Shown here one piece after another: positions 42,147 to 49,974 of a DNA stretch of 64,000 nucleotides. The position numbers were made by a program, and so were the translations under genes. The stretch covers positions 1 through 64,000 of the forward strand of contig WSXX01000011.1 in the NCBI GenBank assembly GCA_009773515.1, read 5' to 3'. The notes beneath the pieces are model-generated. The model worked only from the letters and a program-made list of their open reading frames with translations, searched no databases and was not told the DNA's origin. This stretch comes from Bacteroidota bacterium. Its GTDB lineage: Bacteria > Bacteroidota > Bacteroidia > Bacteroidales > Lentimicrobiaceae. The first letter of the stretch is position 1; each line of letters starts with the position of its first letter.

Positions 42147-43153
42147 CAGATGTTGTAGATATTTGACTTGTATTTTGATAGATTCCGAGGATCAGACAAC
42201 CAATCAAAGGTAATTTTTAAACCTTCCTCAATCGGAACTATCGACTTAAAACCAGTTAAGGACTGAATCAGTTTATTGTCACAAACCAATCTGTGAACTT
42301 CTGATTTCTCGGGACGCAGTCTTTGTTTGTCAAGCTTCAGCTCGATGTTTTGTCCTGAAATCTTTTTAATCAACTCGAAAAGGTCGAAAATACTTATCTC
42401 GGTATTACTTCCGATGTTGATGGTTTTTCCTTTGGTTTCGTTTGATTCAGCCAACTTTAAAAAGCCATTGCAGGTATCGGAAACAAAATTAAAATCTCGT
42501 GTAGGAGATGTATCACCCAAATCGATGATCGTTTTACCGGATAAAATCTGCGTAATTATTGATGGAATTACGGCTCTGGCAGATTGCCGGGGTCCGTAAG
42601 TATTAAAAGGTCGTGCAATAATAAGTGGGAGCCCCATAGAATTAAAGAAGCTCATTGCAATTGCATCTGCCCCAATCTTTGAAGCACTGTAAGGACTTTG
42701 TGGTTGAATAGGGTGAGATTCATCGATGGGTACATATTTGGCAGTCCCGTAAACCTCACTGGTGGATGTATGAACAAAAACTGAACATCCCATATCAAGA
42801 GAAGCTTGACACATATTTAATGTACCATTCACATTTGTTTCAACATAGCTGGCAGGGGATTTATAGGAAAAGGGGATTGCAATTAGTGCTGCAAGATGAA
42901 AAACAATTTCTGCATCCTGACATATATATCTGCAAAAGTTGAAATCCCTGATATCGCCTGAAATAATTTCAAGATCAGGATGTTGAGGAACATCATCAAG
43001 CCAACCCCATGAGTTAAAGGAATTGTACTGCGACAATGCCCTTACTTTCGCGCCCTTTTCAAGGAGCATTTCAACCAGATGAGAACCGATGAAACCATCA
43101 GCACCAGTGACCAGTACTCGTTTTGAATTCCAGAAATTTCCTGCTTCAATCAT
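42146..43153 (-). CDS. legB: NDP-GlcNAc 4,6-dehydratase (LegB)
   Basis: This extended short-chain dehydrogenase has 335 residues and performs the first committed step, 4,6-dehydration of nucleotide-activated GlcNAc. The NAD site VTGADGFIGSH (15-25) and the catalytic Tyr155-x3-Lys159 (PYSASKIGAD) with TSTSEVYG are visible. LegB uses the GDP sugar in C. jejuni, which fits the PtmE-like gene in this operon. It begins the tightly packed seven-gene unit and has its own -7 box at 43183-43190, 30 bases upstream. Confidence 0.9.
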   Translation of the reverse strand: MIEAGNFWNSKRVLVTGADGFIGSHLVEMLLEKGAKVRALSQYNSFNSWGWLDDVPQHPDLEIISGDIRDFNFCRYICQDAEIVFHLAALIAIPFSYKSPASYVETNVNGTLNMCQASLDMGCSVFVHTSTSEVYGTAKYVPIDESHPIQPQSPYSASKIGADAIAMSFFNSMGLPLIIARPFNTYGPRQSARAVIPSIITQILSGKTIIDLGDTSPTRDFNFVSDTCNGFLKLAESNETKGKTINIGSNTEISIFDLFELIKKISGQNIELKLDKQRLRPEKSEVHRLVCDNKLIQSLTGFKSIVPIEEGLKITFDWLSDPRNLSKYKSNIYNI

Positions 43154-43182
43154 AAATAAGCATTTGATGTATTAGATTCCTG

Positions 43183-43190
43183 CAAAGGTA
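43183..43190 (-). promoter_or_regulatory. Putative -7 box upstream of legB
   Basis: The minus strand reads TACCTTTG, a full match to TAnnTTTG, 30 bases before the legB ATG. It would let the seven legionaminate genes be expressed independently of the phosphatase gene that lies 81 bases upstream. Confidence 0.5.
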
Positions 43191-43234
43191 ACGATACTCT
43201 CTAATATCTCTGCTGTTCCAAAGAACTGTTTTCG

Positions 43235-43768
43235 TTACATAGTTTCCGGGGTTTTCGAAATCCGCTTTAAATAATCATCCAGAAATAAATCCCATTCACC
43301 GTTGTGGAATGCAATCTTTTCAGCAAACTCCCTGAATACACCTTCACCTCCTTTGCGCGAAAGATTCCACGTCACTTTCTCAGCAATATAATCTGCCACC
43401 CCAAAAGGAGCCGCACTTATGGCAACTTTCGAAAGTAATGGCAAGTCAGAAATATCGTCACCAATAAAGGCTGCATTCTCAAAGCTAAAGCCCAGATTTT
43501 TCATGACATCATCAGCAATGTATGACTTATTTCTGAGCCCGGTATATATATGCTTAATTTTCAGCTCATTGAAACGCATTTTGATATCTCCGGTATCTTC
43601 ACCTGTCAGTACTACCAGAACTATTCCCAGCTTTTTCAGGATGGAGACTCCCAGCGAATCAAGCACATTAAATGATCTGAAAACAAATCCATTATCGGTA
43701 TAATTAATTTTACCATCAGTCCAGACACCATCAACATCGGTAAAAACGATTTTAATCTTTTGTTTCAT
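43235..43768 (-). CDS. KdsC/YrbI-family HAD phosphatase
   Basis: This is a 177-residue C0-type HAD phosphatase. Motif I is VFTDVDGVWTDG (8-19, Asp11 and Asp13), motif II VVLTGEDTGD, motif IV FIGDDISDLPLLSK. KdsC dephosphorylates KDO 8-phosphate, and relatives act on nonulosonate 9-phosphates. NeuB/LegI enzymes of the bacterial type make unphosphorylated product, so this gene is not needed by that pathway as usually drawn. It might serve Kdo synthesis or a phosphorylated intermediate. It precedes legB by 81 bases, and legB has its own promoter. A variant -7 box (TAATTTAG) lies 22 bases upstream. Confidence 0.78.
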   Translation of the reverse strand: MKQKIKIVFTDVDGVWTDGKINYTDNGFVFRSFNVLDSLGVSILKKLGIVLVVLTGEDTGDIKMRFNELKIKHIYTGLRNKSYIADDVMKNLGFSFENAAFIGDDISDLPLLSKVAISAAPFGVADYIAEKVTWNLSRKGGEGVFREFAEKIAFHNGEWDLFLDDYLKRISKTPETM

Positions 43769-43913
43769 TTTATAGGTATTTTTGAACTTACTAAATTATG
43801 GAATCTTACTCCATGATTATTTTTAAGGCATAAAAAAACAGAGAAATAATCTTTAATTCCAGGCAAAGTAAATTAAAAGTAAACCAAATCAAACAGAAAC
43901 CTCACTAAATCTG

Positions 43914-43921
43914 TAAATTTG
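43914..43921 (+). promoter_or_regulatory. Putative -7 box for gpsA
   Basis: TAAATTTG matches TAnnTTTG and lies 18 bases before the gpsA ATG, so the untranslated leader would be about 12 bases. Confidence 0.5.
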
Positions 43922-43939
43922 TAACCTTAAATACAACTG

Positions 43940-44947
43940 ATGAACAACCTCAACATCTGCATAGCCGGAGCCGGAACCATAGGTACAGCATTGGGTAATG
44001 TGCTGGCAACTAAAGATAATCTTGATATTCAGCTGCTTTCGGTTGAGGAAAATGTTGTGAACGACATTAACTCTACAGGTATTAATACCTCGTATTTCCC
44101 GCAAATACGACTGAATTCGCGCCTGAAAGCAACTATGGATTCAGAGGTTCTTCGATCGGCCGATATTGTTTTTCTGGCAATTCCTTCAGTTGTGGTTGTA
44201 TCTTACATTCAGTCTGTCAGTGATAAGCTGAAACCAGGAGCGCTGCTTATAAATCTGGCTAAGGGGTTTGGAAATAACAACGAAACCATTGTTGATAACC
44301 TGAAAAAGGTGGTTGACAATCCGGTTTGCACCCTTAAAGGACCCACTTTTGCCAGAGAAATGATTAATCAGATGCCAACAGCAATGACTGTTGGTGCAGA
44401 TGATGATGCAGTTTTCTTGCTGCTGAACAAGGTTTTTGCCAATACAACAATTCATATTGATTACACTAAAGACATTACCGGCGTTGAAATCCTGAGTATC
44501 TTGAAAAATATTTATGCAATTACCATCGGTATTGTTGACGCTCATTTTGATTCGCCCAACCTCAGGTTTATGATTTTTACCCGTGCTTTTAACGAGATGC
44601 GGCAAATATTGCTCAGGTTCGGTGGCAAACAGGAAACCATGTTCCGCTACTGCGGCATCGGTGACTTCGGGCTGACCGCGCTGAATGACCTCAGCCGCAA
44701 CCGCACGCTTGGCCTGCTCATTGGCAAAGGTTTTTTTACCGATGATATTTCAGGGAAGGTTGTGCTTGAAGGCCGTATTGCCGCCGGAATTATCAGCGAA
44801 CGCCTGAAAACGATGCAGATACCTGAATCAGAATATTTTATGCTCAATGAGCTAAACAAGATTTTTCTTGGAGGATATAATGTCAAAAGATTTATCGGCA
44901 ATATCCTGAACAATGACTTACCGCCGGTTGCCGGTAATGGGAAGTAA
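43940..44947 (+). CDS. gpsA: NAD(P)H-dependent glycerol-3-phosphate dehydrogenase (GpsA)
   Basis: This enzyme reduces dihydroxyacetone phosphate to sn-glycerol 3-phosphate for phospholipid synthesis. The 335 residues have the Rossmann motif GAGTIGTALGN at 10-20, LKGPTFAREMINQMPTAM, the catalytic lysine region EILSILKNIYAIT and GIGDFGLTALNDLSRNRTLG near the C-terminus. It is transcribed away from the phosphatase gene and stands alone; a dispersed repeat copy follows its 3' end. Confidence 0.92.
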   Translation: MNNLNICIAGAGTIGTALGNVLATKDNLDIQLLSVEENVVNDINSTGINTSYFPQIRLNSRLKATMDSEVLRSADIVFLAIPSVVVVSYIQSVSDKLKPGALLINLAKGFGNNNETIVDNLKKVVDNPVCTLKGPTFAREMINQMPTAMTVGADDDAVFLLLNKVFANTTIHIDYTKDITGVEILSILKNIYAITIGIVDAHFDSPNLRFMIFTRAFNEMRQILLRFGGKQETMFRYCGIGDFGLTALNDLSRNRTLGLLIGKGFFTDDISGKVVLEGRIAAGIISERLKTMQIPESEYFMLNELNKIFLGGYNVKRFIGNILNNDLPPVAGNGK

Positions 44948-44967
44948 GGCGGTACATAAGCGCGTTT

Positions 44968-45138
44968 AAACACTTCGACTCCGCCTGCCTGACTGCGCGG
45001 CAGGCAGGCTCAGTGTGACATTGGTTTAGAGATTACACTGACTCCATTTTAATGCACTAATTATCAAATCTATACGATGTCCTCCTGAGCGGAGTCGAAG
45101 GATCAGACGAACAATCTGTCATTGGTAGCGGAGTCGGA
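44968..45138 (-). repeat. Dispersed intergenic repeat, copy C, with a palindromic 25-base insert
   Basis: Inverted relative to copies A and B. It has the same blocks (cacttcgactccg ... ctcagtgtgaca ... tatacgatgtcctcctgagc ... acaatctgtcattggtagcg). At about 44983-45007 an insert begins cctgcctgactgcgcgg and ends caggcagg, an 8-base-arm palindrome, splitting the ccg|ctcag site that is continuous in copy D. Confidence 0.85.
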
Positions 45139-45201
45139 TCAAAAGAGGAAATCAAAGGATTACTTCAAATAATGGAGTATCTAATTCCGACCTTATTTTT
45201 G

Positions 45202-46515
45202 TTAACGACTAACCAATTCCGTCAATCTCATCGCCATTTCCTGTGTCAACTGCTTCCTTGAATATTTTTCAACACCCTGACTATTAACAGAATTATTTCC
45301 TGCGACAAAACGCTGATACAATTCTCTGATGGCTGTCTGGATCGCAGCAACATCATTTATACCGGCAACAAATCCGGCATCGGTTTCGGAAATAACCTGT
45401 GCAGCATCGCCATCAGCAGGACCAATGCACAAAACAGGTCTTCGCGCTGCCATATATTCAAAAAATTTACCGGGTAAAATTACTTTGGCATTGGGCGTAT
45501 CGTTGATAAGCAACAACAAAACCTGTGATTGCTGCTGAATTTTAACCACTTCATTGTGTGGCACATACGAAATCCGATTCACAAATCCAGAAAGCCCTGC
45601 TTTTTCAATGCTGTTTGTAACGGAATAATCAACACTTCCCACAAGTTTAATTTCCAGCGCTTTAGCAAAATCTTCATTCGCGCTGACTTCATCTCCCAAT
45701 GCCTTCCATAAAGCTTCCGGATTGCGGGTTTTGACCATTGTTCCGATGTGTGCAATGGAAAATTTCGTATCGGGAAGCACATCTACACCTGCAACATCTT
45801 CTGAATCATATCCATTGGTAATCACCGAATAATCACGATCATAGATTTTAATGAAATCACTTTTCATGGATCTGCTGATCACCACCACTTCATCGGCTTC
45901 TTTTAATACGCTCAATTCCTGACGGTGATGTTTGCGATCGGCCCAGACTGTAAGCATCAGCTCATGATAGAAATCGATATTTGTCCATGGATCTCTGAAA
46001 TCAGCAAGCCACGGAAGCCCGGCTTTGCGTTTAATGCCAAGTGCAATCATATGCATTGAATGCGGCGGACCTGTTGAAACAATTGCATCAACAGGATGAG
46101 ATTTCAGGTACTTTAACAAAAACTTAACCGAGGGTTTTATCCAGAATTTCCGTGCATCGGGAATAAAAAAATTACCTCTCAGCCAGATTGAAACACGCTC
46201 AGCCATTCCCGGTCGCTTTTTCTCCGAAAGGAAACCAGCATTGATTCTTTCATTCTTTCCCGCGCCTATCAGTTTTTTATAAAAACGATAAGGCTCCCAG
46301 ATTGGCGACCGGACAATCTCAATGTTTTCGGGAATATCTTTTGCCAGACTTTCGTCGATAGCCGGAAATTCAGGATTTTCAGGAGTGTAGATCACCGGTT
46401 CCCAGCCAGACTCACGCAGATACTTCACAAACTTAAGCCACCGCTGCACCCCTGCACCTCCGCTTGGAGGCCAGTAATAGGTGATAATCAGAACTTTGCG
46501 CAAAGGCTTGTTCAT
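45202..46515 (-). CDS. Glycosyltransferase family 4-like protein
   Basis: This 437-residue GT-B fold enzyme opens with KVLIITYYWPPSGGAGVQRW, a hallmark of a common Bacteroidota GT4 group. The donor domain begins near FSIAHIGTMVKTRNPEALWK and contains GKFFEYMAARRPVLCIGP, the E-x7-E-like site region. The acceptor and donor are unknown. The ATG at 46515 is preferred because it lies 4 bases after the YfhO gene and begins the family similarity; a start at 46542 would overlap that gene by 23 bases. It ends a three-gene run with DUF4834 and YfhO. Confidence 0.83.
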   Translation of the reverse strand: MNKPLRKVLIITYYWPPSGGAGVQRWLKFVKYLRESGWEPVIYTPENPEFPAIDESLAKDIPENIEIVRSPIWEPYRFYKKLIGAGKNERINAGFLSEKKRPGMAERVSIWLRGNFFIPDARKFWIKPSVKFLLKYLKSHPVDAIVSTGPPHSMHMIALGIKRKAGLPWLADFRDPWTNIDFYHELMLTVWADRKHHRQELSVLKEADEVVVISRSMKSDFIKIYDRDYSVITNGYDSEDVAGVDVLPDTKFSIAHIGTMVKTRNPEALWKALGDEVSANEDFAKALEIKLVGSVDYSVTNSIEKAGLSGFVNRISYVPHNEVVKIQQQSQVLLLLINDTPNAKVILPGKFFEYMAARRPVLCIGPADGDAAQVISETDAGFVAGINDVAAIQTAIRELYQRFVAGNNSVNSQGVEKYSRKQLTQEMAMRLTELVSR

Positions 46516-46519
46516 TACT

Positions 46520-48979
46520 CTATTTTGCAGGAGTTTTATCACTTTTTAGCTTTTTCCACAGTTCCGTTGCGGCAAATCCCACAAGCATAAGAATCAGCAG
46601 CAGCGAGCCGGCAAACGACACCTTCTCCCCTACTGCAAAAACCTTGGGTTCAAAACGGAATTCAATTTCATGATTTCCTGCCGGAACTACCATCGCCCGC
46701 AGCACATAATTCACCCTGAAATGAGGTACTTTTTCACCATCGAGATATGCATTCCAGCCTTTGTCGTAATATATTTCTGAAAACACCGCCAGCTGATCAC
46801 TTGCAGCTTGTGAAGAATATTTAAGCTTATTGGGCTGATATTCAGTCAACTCGATACGTGCATTACTATCCACGGCATGCCTAAATCCTTCAAGATTGGC
46901 CGAAAAACGTTGATCAATAATGGCAGTTTTTTCGGGGAAGAAAGCAGTGAGAGCCGCAATTTCTTCATCGGCATTGGCTACAATTTCATGTTCTTCAACA
47001 AACCAGGCATGACCCAGTGCACCCATATTAATCTGTACAACCGGCTGCCTGTCTTGTCCCATTCCAATAAAATACTTAGTATTCAGCATGTTCAGCACCT
47101 GATCATTCCTTTTCGAAAGGTGGTTCTCAATCAGTTCCTGATATCTGCGAAGTTTGGCACCGTGATATCCTCCAATGCTTTTGTGAAAATATGAAGTACT
47201 GCCTTCCTGAAAAGTACTTACAGTCATATTAAAAACCCTGAAGTTGGGATCGGTGTCTTTCATAATCAGCTTGTTGGCTTCGGTAGGCTGATATGGATTG
47301 TTTACCAGTGACTTGCTGACAAAATTGTCATTGTTCAGGTATCTGTGTGCAATGGGTATCATATCGGCAGCAATCAGCACAATAATACCGGCGGTAACAA
47401 TCAATCTGTTGACTCTCCCGCGCGAATACAACCAGAGAAGTGCAGCGGCAATGGCAATGAATAAAACACTCCGGATGGCATCTGCTTTAAAAATTGAAAT
47501 CCGCGCCAGTTCAAGGTTATAGATCAATGCATCAAACTGGGTGAGCTGCTCAGCCGGGGTGGACATTCGTTGTTCGGCAATGGCCGATTGCTCCAGACCG
47601 CTCAGGAAACTAAAGAAAACCTGAGGCATTATGTAAAATATCAGCGCCAGACCTCCTGTTAAACCAAGAGAAATATAGAAGAACTTTTGTTTGTCGCGAA
47701 GAATCTGAGGCTTCTCAATAATTTCTTTTAAGGCAAGAATCCCAAGTAACGGAATAGCAAGGTCGGCAATCACCAATATCATGGATACCGCTCTGAACTT
47801 ATTGTATCCCGGCAAATAATGAAGAAAGAAATCAGTAAGCGGCATAAAATTTCTGCCCCAGGAGAGCAAAATACTTAACAGTGTAGCTGTCAGAATCCAC
47901 CACTTTAAATTCCCTTTGAGGATAAACAATCCCAGTACAAACATAAAAACCATGATTGCGCCCGTATAAACAGGGCCTGAGGTAAAAGGCTGATCTCCCC
48001 AGTATTGATTCTGACCGGCCAGAGATTGCGCATAAACGGCATCTACCTTCTCCATTGCCTTTTCGTTGTTTCCAAGACTTCCCGAAGCTCCGCCTTTGGT
48101 ATTTGGTATCAGGAGTGAGAATGTTTCTCCAACACCGTAACTCCACTGTGTAGCGTAGTCCTTGTCCAGTCCGCTGGTTCTGTTCTCAGGATTGGTGGTC
48201 AGCTCACTTTTGCCCCTGATGGTTTCTTTACCATATTCCCAGGTTGCCCAGATGTTGGTGATGTTTGTTGACAAAGCAAAAAGTGCAGCAACGACCAATA
48301 ATCCGGTTGCTTTGGCAAATGCCGGCAGTGTTTTGGTTTTTACTGCTGAAATAAGTTCGAAAATACCCAGCGCAACGACCATCATTGCCAGGTAATAGGT
48401 TATCTGAAGGTGGTTGGCCCGAAGTTCAAGAGCCAGAAATAAAGCGGTGAGTAATGCACCTGCAATATACTTACCCCTGAAAGTAAGTAAAATACCCGCC
48501 AAAACCGGCGCCATATATCCTATGGCGTGTGCTTTGCTGTTGTGCCCCGCTTCAAGAATTATAAAAAAGTACGATGAAAAAGTAAATGCCAGTGCTCCAG
48601 CCATTGCCAGCCATGGATCAACCTTTAACACCATCAGCAGAATAAAAAAGCCAATAAAGTAAATGAAAACAAGGTTTGCCGGGTGAGGCAATCCAAACTT
48701 GAAGATATCATCAATATACCTGATCAGGTTGCCGTTGTATTGAACAGAAATCTGATAAGCAGGCATACCCCCAAACATAGAGTTGGTCCACAAAGCTTCT
48801 TCACCGGTTTTTTCGCGGAAGTCCGTTATCTCTTTCGACATACCTTTCCACTGTGTAATATCGCTCTGTTTCAACCGCTTACCCTCAAGCACCGGGCTGA
48901 AGTAGGCTAGAATTACTACCAGAATAATCAGCACCACAACAAGGTGCGGCACGAATTGCTTTAATCGGAGTTCTTTCAT
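46520..48979 (-). CDS. YfhO family membrane protein
   Basis: This 819-residue protein has about 13 membrane helices and a soluble domain before the last helix. It matches the YfhO family: FSPVLEGKRLKQSDITQWKGM, TNSMFGGMPAYQI, FSSYFFIILEAGHNSKAHAI and the periplasmic YLDGEKVPHFRVNYVLRAMVVPAG. In Firmicutes YfhO is linked to glycosylation of lipoteichoic acid; in Bacteroidota the role is unknown but a GT-C-like function is suspected. It lies between DUF4834 (24 bases) and a GT4 gene (4 bases). Confidence 0.85.
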   Translation of the reverse strand: MKELRLKQFVPHLVVVLIILVVILAYFSPVLEGKRLKQSDITQWKGMSKEITDFREKTGEEALWTNSMFGGMPAYQISVQYNGNLIRYIDDIFKFGLPHPANLVFIYFIGFFILLMVLKVDPWLAMAGALAFTFSSYFFIILEAGHNSKAHAIGYMAPVLAGILLTFRGKYIAGALLTALFLALELRANHLQITYYLAMMVVALGIFELISAVKTKTLPAFAKATGLLVVAALFALSTNITNIWATWEYGKETIRGKSELTTNPENRTSGLDKDYATQWSYGVGETFSLLIPNTKGGASGSLGNNEKAMEKVDAVYAQSLAGQNQYWGDQPFTSGPVYTGAIMVFMFVLGLFILKGNLKWWILTATLLSILLSWGRNFMPLTDFFLHYLPGYNKFRAVSMILVIADLAIPLLGILALKEIIEKPQILRDKQKFFYISLGLTGGLALIFYIMPQVFFSFLSGLEQSAIAEQRMSTPAEQLTQFDALIYNLELARISIFKADAIRSVLFIAIAAALLWLYSRGRVNRLIVTAGIIVLIAADMIPIAHRYLNNDNFVSKSLVNNPYQPTEANKLIMKDTDPNFRVFNMTVSTFQEGSTSYFHKSIGGYHGAKLRRYQELIENHLSKRNDQVLNMLNTKYFIGMGQDRQPVVQINMGALGHAWFVEEHEIVANADEEIAALTAFFPEKTAIIDQRFSANLEGFRHAVDSNARIELTEYQPNKLKYSSQAASDQLAVFSEIYYDKGWNAYLDGEKVPHFRVNYVLRAMVVPAGNHEIEFRFEPKVFAVGEKVSFAGSLLLILMLVGFAATELWKKLKSDKTPAK

Positions 48980-49003
48980 GTTATTTGTGAAAAGGTAACT
49001 GAT

Positions 49004-49261
49004 TTATTTAACATCTTCGTAATCAACGTAATCACCGAGATCATCCGGAATCTTTCCATCTTTATCGTGGCTTACTTTCTTTATGGTGACCTCTCCCTCT
49101 TTCTTGGGAACATCAGGTCGTATATGCGGATTTTGTTCGTAAAACTTCGTCTGGAAACGTTTAAGGGAATACTTAACGAACCAGGGAAGTACAAATCGGG
49201 CTAATACCTTGAATATCAGGTAAAATGAAATTGCAATTAACAGAAACCTTATCAGTCCCAT
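49004..49261 (-). CDS. DUF4834 small membrane protein
   Basis: An 85-residue protein with one N-terminal helix (GLIRFLLIAISFYLIFKVLARFV) and a charged tail ending in acidic DDLGDYVDYEDVK. It matches DUF4834, found in Bacteroidota next to YfhO genes. Its function is unknown. It is first in the three-gene run; CGAAATTA at 49295-49302 (TAATTTCG on the minus strand) is a near match to a -7 box. Confidence 0.75.
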   Translation of the reverse strand: MGLIRFLLIAISFYLIFKVLARFVLPWFVKYSLKRFQTKFYEQNPHIRPDVPKKEGEVTIKKVSHDKDGKIPDDLGDYVDYEDVK

Positions 49262-49414
49262 AGTAGTTTCGGGTAGTTTTAATGTTTAGAATTGCGAAAT
49301 TAATTCTTTTTGAGTTATTTGCAGCAAAAGTTAAGGAAGATTAAGATTCACGCGAAGACGCGAAGACGCAAAGAATTTTTAACCATGCATTATTAAAAAG
49401 ACGGTAATGTTGAA

Positions 49415-49562
49415 GCACTTCGACTCTGCTCAGTGTGACAATCGTTTATAGTATACACTGCATCATCTTAATGCACTAATTATCAATTCTATACGATGTC
49501 CTCCTGAGCGGAGTCGAAGGATCAAACGAACAATCTGTCATTGGTAGCGGAGTCGAAGGACA
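49415..49562 (-). repeat. Dispersed intergenic repeat, copy D
   Basis: Same orientation as copy C and close to it in length without the insert. Blocks are cacttcgactctgctcagtg, tatacgatgtcctcctgagc, acaatctgtcattggtagcg and a closing cggagtcgaagga. It shows the uninterrupted form of the site split in copy C. Confidence 0.85.
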
Positions 49563-49596
49563 ATAATGATTAACACTGCCAGCATTTATGAAACAA

Positions 49597-49629
49597 CAAA
49601 AGGAGGCAATATAAAATCACCTCCTTTTG
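49597..49629 (-). terminator. Hairpin, likely terminator of rpmH
   Basis: Perfect 10-base arms (caaaaggagg 49597-49606, cctccttttg 49620-49629) with a 13-base loop. In the rpmH direction the stem is followed by a moderately U-rich sequence (uuguuucau). Confidence 0.6.
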
Positions 49630-49667
49630 AAATATTATCGGTAGCCTGTAAAAGGCTAATTGTCAAT

Positions 49668-49826
49668 TTATTTGTGCTTCGCTTCGTCAGAAACAGTCAG
49701 TTTTTTTCTGCCTTTAGCCCTGCGTGCAGCAAGAACTCTGCGTCCGTTGGCGGATGCCATTCTTTCTTTGAAGCCGTGTTTATTTCTTCTTTTCCTCTGT
49801 GACGGCTGAAACGTTCTCTTACTCAT
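49668..49826 (-). CDS. rpmH: 50S ribosomal protein L34
   Basis: The 52-residue protein carries the complete L34 signature [19 protein letters not shown] and [20 protein letters not shown]. It is a small basic protein of the large ribosomal subunit. The start at 49826 begins the family sequence. A near-perfect promoter lies at 49847-49877. It does not sit next to rnpA or dnaA here. Confidence 0.97.
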   Translation of the reverse strand: MSKRTFQPSQRKRRNKHGFKERMASANGRRVLAARRAKGRKKLTVSDEAKHK

Positions 49827-49846
49827 AGTCGTATTTTTTAGGACTG

Positions 49847-49877
49847 CAAAGATATTAACTTTTTTGAAGCCGACAAA
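49847..49877 (-). promoter_or_regulatory. Consensus promoter of rpmH
   Basis: On the minus strand TTTG (49874-49877) is followed by exactly 19 bases and then TATCTTTG (49847-49854). This matches the Bacteroidota TTTG-N19-TAnnTTTG consensus and is the best promoter in the window. The leader would be about 14 bases. Confidence 0.8.
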
Positions 49878-49918
49878 TAATTCATCAGCTTTTTTCAAGA
49901 AATTATCAATGATTTATT

Positions 49919-49959
49919 AAAAAGCTAACAGTCAGGAAATTAGAATATCTCCTGACTGT
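49919..49959 (-). terminator. Terminator of the pepD gene
   Basis: Perfect 10-base arms (acagtcagga 49928-49937, tcctgactgt 49950-49959) with a 12-base loop; in the minus direction the stem is followed by tagcttttt. It lies 15 bases after the pepD stop codon. Confidence 0.85.
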
Positions 49960-49974
49960 CAACAAGAATTGAAA

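Larger units (their letters stand above)
49262..49667. other. Intergenic stretch with repeats and a hairpin
   Basis: It holds a short degenerate tandem (cgcgaagacgcgaagacgca, about 49352-49371), dispersed repeat copy D and a hairpin at 49597-49629 that lies 38 bases after the rpmH stop. No gene is credible. Confidence 0.65.

Noticed and set aside
33229-44947. Surface-glycan genes considered as a pseudaminic acid locus
   Set aside because: PseB/PseC/PseH/PseG signatures are absent; a CBS-nucleotidyltransferase, LegB/LegC-type enzymes and a NeuC/LegG-type hydrolysing epimerase favour legionaminate.
20761-49562. Dispersed repeats considered as a CRISPR array
   Set aside because: The copies are long, single and far apart, with no short regular repeat-spacer pattern and no cas genes.
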